Source: Paulinella micropora
Lineage: Eukaryota; Cercozoa; Imbricatea; Euglyphida; Paulinellidae
Assembly: GCA_019918135.1 (NCBI GenBank)
Contig: WBZZ01002896.1
Location: forward strand, 18,392-82,391
Direction: 5' to 3'
Length of the DNA stretch: 64,000 nucleotides
Shown: positions 57,241-64,000 of the stretch, piece by piece
Numbering within the stretch: position 1 is the first letter of the stretch
Layout of the letters: each line of letters begins with the position of its first letter
Translations under genes and position numbers: made by a program
Notes under the pieces: generated by a model
What the model was told of the DNA's origin: nothing
Seen by the model: only the letters and a program-made list of their open reading frames with translations
Database searches by the model: none

Positions 57241-57860
57241 AGAGAGAAAGGGAAAAAGAAAATAGATCCTCCCCTCCGACTTTTGAACAGGAGCGCCTTG
57301 TTTTTACAGACTTTTTTCTAGTTATTACCCGACTGTTTTCTTTCTGTTTCCTCGGCTGTTCCAAAGAAGGCTTTGTTCGATTTTCACAGAGCCTTGTTGG
57401 AACAAGAAGAAATGTGCAGTTCCTTGTAATCATACGTCCCACATCGGCGGTCTTAATGCTACGTTAAGAGCATGGCTAGTGACTTGAACGGCAGTGCTTT
57501 GTTTTCTGAGATATGTATACATGTTTAAGTTCAATGAACCAGATACAAATCGCAAAACTTGTTTGGAGAGATTTCTAATAATGTTCTGATAAAATTGAAT
57601 CAGCAGCTGTCAATCATTCTGGAGCTAGGGCGTGTTCTCTCGGGGGGGGGGGGGGGGGGAGATTCGCGATGCAAGGCCGCCGCATCACCGAGGGGCCAAG
57701 TTTCGGCGCAAGTTTCATTTCGTGTGCGTTCTCCTTTTTGTCGTCTTGGTTCCCTCTCCTGGTCACGCATCCGCTTTCTTTCTGTCTGCCTCCCCTCCGC
57801 GTCTCACTCCCTCGTCACTACTTTGGCGCTGCTTCGTCTTTTAATTATACCCAGATTTAG
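57241..57860. repeat. Segmental duplicate of 59680-60215
   Basis: About 600 bp match the 3' flank and the last codons of the 60014-63184 gene. The minus strand at about 57850-57670 encodes KRMRDQEREPRRQKGERTRN, cognate with that gene's basic tail, and GTCAATCATTCTGGAGCTAG is shared near the stop. A G-tract replaces part of the junction at 57640. The fragment is a 3'-end relic, in the same orientation as the intact gene. Confidence 0.75.
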
Positions 57861-58080
57861 AGAGGGGGGACAAAATGGAAAAGGAACGAAAGAGGGGAAA
57901 GAGGGGGGAAAGTGCCTTCTCTATACTGCAATCTTTTTTCTGCTGGTTGCTAGTGAAAAGGGGCGACGCCTCCCAACCTTTTTTTTGGCGGGCTGGGCTT
58001 GGGGTTGAGAGAGGCCTTGTTTGAGTCCGTCGTCCGGCAAACGACCCCCCACTTAGCTAACGGACGAGGGCGTATCTATT
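57861..58080. other. Short unassigned stretch
   Basis: Purine-rich then mixed sequence between the duplicate and the leucine-rich relic. No repeat family member or gene recognised. Confidence 0.35.
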
Positions 58081-58683
58081 TAGCAACGGTGCCTTTTCTG
58101 ACACACTTGGATCTCGGAAACCGCGAATTTATCAGCGACGCTGGCGTGGCATCTTTGTTACAGCTCAAGCTCTTGTAAAGGTTTGAGCTTGTAGCGATGC
58201 CTGCGCTTCACAGACGCGCGGGCTGCGCACTCGTTGCGGCCGCACAACTTGCAGGTGCTGAACCAGGAAGAAACGCCGTGCCGCGCTGGACACCGTGTTG
58301 GCGCTGCCATTTGCACAGTTTCAAGTTCACCCACTACTACAATCTTACCGACGCGGGGCCGGCCAATCTTGCGATTGCACACGGGCTACGCCAGCTGGAG
58401 CTGAGCGGCTGCCGCAGTGTTACCAAAGCAGGCTTGCAGCATTTGGCAGGCCTTTGCAGGAGACAAAACCTGTGCCGCGCAGCCGCAAGGGGGGCTCATT
58501 GGCGATGCTTTAGAGTGAGCGATGACGGACTGGCTTACTTATCGGCGCTCCAGGGGCTACAGGTGCTGGATTTGTGCGGCTGTCGTATTCCACCACGGAA
58601 GGCAGTTTAAGCTTTTGCGCCTGAGCAAGCTGCGGGACCTAGACCTCATTGATTGCAACTTCAGCTTATTCAACGAATCTTAA
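58081..58683 (+). pseudogene. Leucine-rich-repeat (FBXL/AMN1-type) relic
   Basis: Repeat units of the Cys-containing type appear in several frames: FLTHLDLGNREFISDAGVAS (from about 58095), then LRQLELSGCRSVTKAGLQHL and DGLAYLSALQGLQVLDLCGC (frame ending 58610), and finally LRLSKLRDLDLIDCNFSLF to about 58683. Frame changes and a stop near 58178 break it. The last 150 bp are duplicated at 46515-46640. Confidence 0.7.
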
Positions 58684-59679
58684 AATCACAACGCTTCATT
58701 AAAGACACACTTAAAGAACAAATCCAGATTCTTTATTTACCACCCGGCTTTTTGAATTCTGGTTTTTCTAATTTTTTTTAATTTTCTTGCAGCGGTATAG
58801 AACACCGCTGTAGCGCTACCTACCTCGCCCAAGCCGCGGGTCGCAAGTAAAATCCAAAAAATAGGAAATTAGAAAACCAGAAAATAGGTTTACCGGTTTG
58901 TCTGACTCCCGAAAAAACCTGCGAAGGACGAAGTGGGGAAGGGAAGGAAGGGGAAGGGGAGAGAAGGAGGGGAAGGGGCGAGGAGGGGAGGGGGGTGCGG
59001 GGGACGGGGGGAGACATAGGGGCGAGGGATGAGTGGCTTCCCCAAAAAATCCTGAAAACCTGTTTCTGGTTTTTCTAGTTTTCTAAAATTTTCACAGTCA
59101 ATATTCCCCGCTGTAGCGCTACCTACCCCCGCCCCAGCCGCATGTCGGGGGTGGGGGCACGAGAGTTAGATGGCTGTAGCACGACCTACCCCCGCCCAGG
59201 CTGCAGGTCAGTCGAAAGTGCAAGCCAAAATTAGAAAATTAGAAAACCAGAAAATAGGTTTACCGGCTTGTCTGATTCCCGAAAAAAAATCTGTGAAAGA
59301 CGGGAGGGAGAGAAGTGCGGGGGGGGGGGGGGGGGAAGGGGAGGGGGGAGGGGAAGGGGAGGGAGAAGGGGGAGAGAAGGGAGAGGAGGCGGGGGGGAGA
59401 TAGGGGCGAGGGAAGAGTGGCTTTCCCAAAAAACCCTGAAAACCCGTTTCTGGTTTTTCTAGTTTTCTAAATTTGTCACAGTCAATATCCCCGCTGTAGC
59501 GCTACCTACCCCCGCCCCAGCCGCATGTCGGGGGTGGGGGCACGAGAGCTAGATGGCTATAGCACGACCTACCCCCGCCCAGGCTACAGGTCGCAAGATG
59601 GAGGGGAGAGGGAGAGAGAGAGAGAGAGAGAGGGAGGGAGGAAAAGGGGGGGGGGGGCCTTAGCTCCCCTCCCCCTCCG
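58684..59679. repeat. Second array of the CTGTAGCGCTAC repeat family
   Basis: Units at about 58795-59060, 59105-59430 and 59485-59600 have the same parts as at 46-47.6 kb. A (GA)n microsatellite is at about 59607-59631. The array is preceded by the same LRR tail as the first array, so array and tail were duplicated together. Confidence 0.8.
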
Positions 59680-60013
59680 GCGTTTAAAACAGGGGCGGCT
59701 TGTTTTCACATACTTTTTCTAGTTATTCCCCGACTGCTTTCCTTCGGTTTCCTCGACTGGTTCAAAGAAGGATTTATCTGATATTGATAAAAGCCTTTTC
59801 GGAACAAGGATGAATGTGCGGATCCTTGCAATCACACGTCCGACGCCGGCAGTATTATTGCTACGTTAAGAGCCTGGCTGGTGACTTGAACGGCAGTGTT
59901 TTGTTTTCTGAAATATGTATACATACTTAAATTTAATGAACCAGACGCATTTTGCAAAAGCTGTTGAAGCGATTTTGAATGATGTTTGGATAAATCAAAT
60001 GAGCAGCTGTCAA
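59680..60013. repeat. 3' flank of the 1056-residue gene (pair of 57.25 kb block)
   Basis: Downstream flank on the minus strand of the next gene, duplicated at 57250-57640 at roughly 80% identity by eye (TGGTGACTTGAACGGCAGTG, ATATGTATACAT). It is AT-richer than the repeats and could hold the gene's 3' processing signals. No gene seen. Confidence 0.55.
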
Positions 60014-63000
60014 TCATTCTGGAGCTAGGGCGTGTTCTTTCGGTGGAAATTCGCGTTGCAAGGCCACCACACCATCGAGGGGCCAAGTTGGAGTGCAAGA
60101 TTCCTTTCGTCTGCGCTTCTTTTCCTTTTGTCGTCTTGCCTTCTTCTCCTGGTCACGCATCCGTTTCTTTTTATCTGCCTTTCTTCTGCGTCGCACTTCC
60201 TCGTCGCTCCTTGGCTCTGCAGGCTCCTTGGAAATTTCTTTCTTTTTTTGCTTTTCTTTTTTCTTCCGCTCCTTCCTGAGTGGCATCTCGTTGCCTAGCT
60301 GTGGCAATAACTCATGCGCCGTGTAAGGGAACAACAAGCCTTTCGCAGGCTTTCCATTCTCGTCCAACATATTTTGCTTGCCTTTTTGGGCTAGGTTGAG
60401 CCTTGGAAAAGTCGCTTGAAAACTTCGCCAAAAGCCCTCAGTGGCAGCCTGGGTCATTTCTTCCTTGCAGAACCCCAGGCTCTGTGAAAAACTAGTTACA
60501 AGATCCTGGGGCCGCATGGCAAACATCCCTTTGTGTTTGCCTTGTAAAAGGCAAAAAACTTTTAGGCGCGTTGTCTCTTTTGATTTATCCAAACTTCCAG
60601 GCAATTCATGATGCGTTACGACGGATCTGCGGAAATCCAGCTCCCATGCCCCTAATCCACCGGGCTGATCGCGTTTCGCCAGGCGCGGGCTGGCAGGCGC
60701 AACAGTGTGCAGATGCTGGACGAGCGCCTGCGCTGCGGGCACCTCTACCAAGGCAGGCGGTGCAACAGTAACAAGCCTCAGGGGCGTAGCCGTTGAGACC
60801 CCAAGCCACGAAAGCTGTTCCGCCGACCACAGTGGCTGCCCGTTAGCGGCGGGCAAAACAAGTATCTGGCTTCGATTGCGTTGGTACATGGATGTCTTTT
60901 TAGCGAGTTGTCTTCTATCCGAGCACAAGAGTTCCAATAGTTCCTTGCGTTGGCCACCCGTGTGGGCAATTCTAGAAACACCATCCACCAGAACCAGCAA
61001 ACCGTGTTGGAGGCAAGGTGGCCTGGCAACGTCATCGTCGCGAAGAACCCAGACGTGTTCATCGCCTAATGCCTGGCAAACCGAGCGCAGGATTTGCTTA
61101 AGCAGAAGGGGCACCGTACCTGTAAGGCATACCCAGGACCTTACAGGCAGTTTCTGGGAGGGGCGTACTAGACCAAGCAAGTGCGAGAGCCAACCAACAA
61201 AATAATCTCCGTCGGCCGGTTCGAAGCAGCTACGAATCAAGCCCCCCAGGTCTAGCGTCGGAGTGCCGCAATCAGCCGTGCTGCTACCTGGATTGGCTGG
61301 AAGCTCTCGAGGCAAGAGCAAGGTCTCCATGTCCTGCTCCGACAGGGTTTTGACACAATAGGTCTCCCAGAGCTTGAACGGGTTTCGTTCCTTGGTGTAG
61401 CTCGATGCCCAATAACAAGGTACCAATTCAAGTTGATCGGTTTTGAAACTCGCACGCAGGTGGTAGAGCTTGGTCAATTGTATGTACTCAACGGGAATGG
61501 GCTCGCCTAGCAGCACCTTTCTTGGCGCAACAACCCTCACTGCCGCGTGTGTTTCGGATTTTGCCAACCACCAGCGTGCCATGATGTCACGGAAGTCTTG
61601 CCAGAAATGCTCGGTTGGCTCGGCCTTGAAAAACTTGTAAATATTTCCTCGAGCTTGCTCTATTGTGACCAACGGCTTTTGCAGAAGCTGAGAAGCAAAG
61701 AGCTGCATTTTGACACTACGGAGCATAGCGGTAATGTTTAACTTACCGTCTTGCCGCGTTTCGCGCCAGGCTAGCTTGGATAGCAGAGAGGTTTGGGGGG
61801 CTTGAGAGCTCCGAGCAATAAAGTGATCGCGATGTTTTCGTAGCGGTTTGGTCCGCAAGAAGCGAACCAATTCCATGATATAGTACAAATTACGAGGGCG
61901 GCGTGGTTTGAAAAAATCGGTATAGCTGACTAGTGCGTCAGACTTTTCAAAGTACATGCTTAGTTTCCAAAGATTGTCGAGTTGCCAAAAAGCCTGCCAG
62001 CTGTTCCCACTAATAATAGTAAACTCGAATGCACATATCCAGTATAAGGAGGCGAGTTCTGTGTCACTGGTGCTCATGCCCCGTCCAGCTTCTGCACAAT
62101 TTCCGAGGTGATATAAAGCTTCTGGATGCCACACCGCCGGCGTCTGGCGCATTTTCTGCACCGCCAAGAGGTCGCTTTCTTGATTGCCTTGTGCGAGCAG
62201 GACCCGAACCTCTGCAAGCACCGCCGATGTACGCAGGCTAGCGTGTGAACCAACGCGGCGGAGCTCTGCTGGTTTAGTTCGCATGACCTGCAGCAAACGT
62301 TTACCCTCACTCTGCACAAAGGTCATCCTGAGCGGCTCTGGTTCCACGTTGTATGCACCTTCTCTTTTTCTTGACAGAGAGTTGGGGAGGGCTCGGGATA
62401 CCGGCTCAATCGTGTTCTGCACCTGATTCCGTTTTCCGTCGGTTGTTCCGAGTGGGTTTGCGGGTTTGGGGAGCTGTTCGACGTGCAGAGGAGCCTTGCC
62501 AAGCTCCGTCGGCGTGGGTGGGGTGTGCATGGGCCCTACGCTGCGGACTAAGACGTTCTGCTTGTCCAGAGGCGAAGAAGAGGCTTGGTTCGACTTTGAC
62601 TTTAGCTCATTCAACAAATTCTGGAACCACGACGCTCCATTAGAGAGACACTCGGGGAACGAATTTGGACTCGTCTTCCAGCTAGGGTTCGCGCATTTCA
62701 CAAGTTTCGACAGCACATCCAAATGCCAAGGCTTAGCTGGACTAAGTGGAAGAGAGGCTTGAACGGCGGACGCCCAGTATAATGGAGCGAAATCTGTGTC
62801 AGAGGCGGGTAGGCCCTCTCCTGACTCTAAACAACTCCCGACATGGTATAAAGCTTCTCCGCAGAATACCACGGGTTCCGCCAGGAGCAATTCAACAGCC
62901 TTTTTGTAGCGTTTCTCTACCAATGCTTGTTTGGCCTTTTCAAGCAGTAGCGGCGCTTCAGCAGGCAAGGGCTTGGGCTTGGCATTCGAATACCACTCCA

Positions 63001-63184
63001 GCCTTTCTGCTTCGATTCGTACGATTTTTTCCTTGTCAATTTGCATGTCTTTTGGCAAATAATGGCTGTACCTTTTGCCCAAGATGTAGTCAAGCAATCT
63101 AGGCTTCTGTTCGTCTGGAAGGCCGGTCTCTTGGTATGCGCGCTTGCAGAATTCTTCGACGATCAGAGCTTCCTTGTCATCCAT
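60014..63184 (-). CDS. 1056-residue paralogue of the HNH-domain protein
   Basis: ATG 63184 (MDDKEALIVEEFCKRAYQET) is chosen; an in-frame TTG lies 12 codons upstream. The N-terminal third has two Sel1-like units (EALYHVGSCLESGEGLPAS and EALYHLGNCAEAGRGMSTS) instead of the HNH domain of its paralogue. From about residue 420 the shared module follows: LLSKLAWRE, FWQDFRDIMARWWLA, LVPCYWASSYTKERNPFKLW. Next comes the P-loop-like core CLTGTVPLLLKQILRSVCQA with LVLVDGVSR and NRSQILVLP, then QDLVTSFSQSLGF and GLLFPYTAHELLPQ. No Walker A lysine is present. A Lys/Arg tail of about 60 residues ends the protein. The swap of N-terminal domains on one C-terminal engine suggests target-specific variants of one machine. 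Confidence 0.85.
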   Translation of the reverse strand: MDDKEALIVEEFCKRAYQETGLPDEQKPRLLDYILGKRYSHYLPKDMQIDKEKIVRIEAERLEWYSNAKPKPLPAEAPLLLEKAKQALVEKRYKKAVELLLAEPVVFCGEALYHVGSCLESGEGLPASDTDFAPLYWASAVQASLPLSPAKPWHLDVLSKLVKCANPSWKTSPNSFPECLSNGASWFQNLLNELKSKSNQASSSPLDKQNVLVRSVGPMHTPPTPTELGKAPLHVEQLPKPANPLGTTDGKRNQVQNTIEPVSRALPNSLSRKREGAYNVEPEPLRMTFVQSEGKRLLQVMRTKPAELRRVGSHASLRTSAVLAEVRVLLAQGNQESDLLAVQKMRQTPAVWHPEALYHLGNCAEAGRGMSTSDTELASLYWICAFEFTIISGNSWQAFWQLDNLWKLSMYFEKSDALVSYTDFFKPRRPRNLYYIMELVRFLRTKPLRKHRDHFIARSSQAPQTSLLSKLAWRETRQDGKLNITAMLRSVKMQLFASQLLQKPLVTIEQARGNIYKFFKAEPTEHFWQDFRDIMARWWLAKSETHAAVRVVAPRKVLLGEPIPVEYIQLTKLYHLRASFKTDQLELVPCYWASSYTKERNPFKLWETYCVKTLSEQDMETLLLPRELPANPGSSTADCGTPTLDLGGLIRSCFEPADGDYFVGWLSHLLGLVRPSQKLPVRSWVCLTGTVPLLLKQILRSVCQALGDEHVWVLRDDDVARPPCLQHGLLVLVDGVSRIAHTGGQRKELLELLCSDRRQLAKKTSMYQRNRSQILVLPAANGQPLWSAEQLSWLGVSTATPLRLVTVAPPALVEVPAAQALVQHLHTVAPASPRLAKRDQPGGLGAWELDFRRSVVTHHELPGSLDKSKETTRLKVFCLLQGKHKGMFAMRPQDLVTSFSQSLGFCKEEMTQAATEGFWRSFQATFPRLNLAQKGKQNMLDENGKPAKGLLFPYTAHELLPQLGNEMPLRKERKKKEKQKKKEISKEPAEPRSDEEVRRRRKADKKKRMRDQEKKARRQKEKKRRRKESCTPTWPLDGVVALQREFPPKEHALAPE

Positions 63185-63516
63185 CTTGCAATGGCTCTCG
63201 GGGTGGTTTATAAGCAACAACCAGCTACTTTCTTGTTTTATATTTCTAAGAGAGCCAGTTTTTTGTCTTGGCCCGCAATTTGATCTTCACTCTTGACTCC
63301 CCCCCCTCCTCCCCTTCCTTTCTCCCTCCCTTCCCCCTTCGCACCCCTCTCTCTGCCTTCTCCCGAGTTTATTCTCTCTCTCTCTCTCTCTAAAAATTTC
63401 CTGCTGTTTTTTGAGTCTCAGTTACAGGCTTAGGTTTGGTCGAGCTTTTAATTAAAAAGAAAATTAAACTTTCTTTGCGACTTTTATACACTCTGCAGCT
63501 ACTACCTAGAGGGCAA
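63185..63516. other. Intergenic region with inverted module A
   Basis: A/T-rich start region of the minus-strand gene, then C/T-rich tracts and a (CT)n microsatellite at about 63375-63391. A minus-oriented module A-like copy (GTCTCAGTTACAGGCTTAGG...CGAGCTTTTAATTAAAAAG) lies at about 63413-63460, placing it just 3' of the next gene. Confidence 0.55.
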
Positions 63517-64000
63517 CTATCTGACATAGGTGGCCAGAGACTCTCGTGCAAAGGCGGAGCCCAGAGCTGCCGCCTGCGACCAGTATTGTACGCCCTTCGC
63601 TTCGTCCTTAGGCACCGAGACGCCAAAGAAATGGTAAGCGCCCAGTAAACAACGCGCGTCCGCATGGCCTTGTGCAGAGGCCTTGGTAGCCCACGCGGCG
63701 GCCTGGCCTTTGTCCTGGGCTGTGCCTTCGCCAGAATCATAGCAAAGAGCTAGCCGGAACTGCGCCTCGTTGCTACCTTGCAACGCCGCCTTCTTGAAGA
63801 ATTCAAACGCATTGATCTGATTCTTCGGGGTACCCCAGCCGTTCAGATAGCATGCTGCCAGCTGAAACTGCGCGTCCGCTAGATTTTGGAGAGCTGCTTG
63901 CTGATACAGCTGGAAGGCTCTGGCATCGTTCTGAGGAACCCCTCTGCCTCCCAAGTAGCAGTTGCCCAGCCGTAACTGTGCAGTTGCATTCCCTTTGGCA
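63517..64000 (-). CDS. Sel1-repeat protein, N-terminus off the right edge
   Basis: The frame is open from base 64000 (…KGNATAQLRLGNCYLGGRG) to a stop at 63517, so the start lies outside the window. Four Sel1-like repeats are visible (AQLRLGNCYLGGRGVPQNDA, AQFQLAACYLNGWGTPKNQI, AQFRLALCYDSGEGTAQDKG, ARCLLGAYHFFGVSVPKDEA) with the family's A-x2-x-LG-x2-Y-x2-G-x-G pattern. A solenoid for protein-protein interaction is expected. It belongs to the same broad class as the 16061 gene but is not a recent copy of it. Confidence 0.85.
   Translation of the reverse strand, partial: AKGNATAQLRLGNCYLGGRGVPQNDARAFQLYQQAALQNLADAQFQLAACYLNGWGTPKNQINAFEFFKKAALQGSNEAQFRLALCYDSGEGTAQDKGQAAAWATKASAQGHADARCLLGAYHFFGVSVPKDEAKGVQYWSQAAALGSAFARESLATYVR

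Noticed and set aside
1-64000. Giant-virus genome as a firm identification
   Set aside because: F-box, Sel1 and D5-like features and palindromic repeats are compatible, but no hallmark gene (capsid, polymerase, packaging ATPase, late transcription factor) is present and spliceosomal introns are.

Overview
The window looks like eukaryotic DNA, or DNA of a large eukaryote-infecting virus, rather than bacterial DNA. It combines F-box/leucine-rich-repeat proteins, C2H2 zinc fingers, Sel1-repeat proteins, a SLIP-GC/dynamin-like GTPase and basic nuclear-type tails with two genes that carry spliceosomal introns. Long G/C and GA homopolymer or microsatellite tracts and abundant short inverted-repeat (MITE-like) elements fill the space between genes. 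I see no hallmark gene of nucleocytoplasmic large DNA viruses (major capsid, family B polymerase, packaging ATPase), no rRNA, no convincing tRNA and no CRISPR. The best reading is a protist or algal nuclear scaffold containing a virus-like or heavily amplified GC-rich region, but a giant-virus genome cannot be excluded from this sequence.

Layout. 0-7 kb: a gene running off the left edge, a coiled-coil protein (844-1668), a frameshifted F-box/LRR gene, a frameshifted membrane protein and a five-finger zinc-finger gene. 7-17.3 kb: the densest intact coding stretch, with an intronless membrane-anchored alpha/beta hydrolase, a 695-residue unknown, an F-box/LRR protein, a type II membrane protein, a GNAT-like protein overlapping a small Cys-motif protein, and a Sel1 protein without an ATG. 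17.3-23 kb: broken F-box copies, repeats and a second copy of the 844-1668 gene. 23.8-27.4 kb: a 612-residue coiled-coil protein and a frameshifted Sel1-like gene. 27.5-30.4 kb: a tandem array of eight MITE-containing units of about 370-414 bp. 30.5-35 kb: gene fragments, duplicated 3' ends and one unknown intact gene. 35.7-44.6 kb (minus strand): an HNH-bearing 937-residue protein, a broken paralogue of it and the GTPase. 44.7-48.9 kb: small genes, gene fragments and tandem repeats. 48.9-53.1 kb: an AT-richer island with two divergent intron-containing genes. One is an alpha/beta hydrolase homologous to the intronless gene at 7.3 kb; the other is a multi-pass membrane protein. 53.1-60 kb: repeats, hairpin elements and gene relics. 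60-64 kb: a 1056-residue paralogue of the 937-residue protein and a Sel1 gene running off the right edge.

The genes do not form a recognisable pathway. What links the window is duplication. F-box/LRR relics occur in about nine places, the 937/1056-residue family in at least six whole or partial copies, and Sel1-type proteins in three or four. The duplicated blocks carry their own flanking repeats, and many copies are frameshifted or truncated. This suggests a region that grows by segmental duplication at dispersed inverted repeats and then decays.
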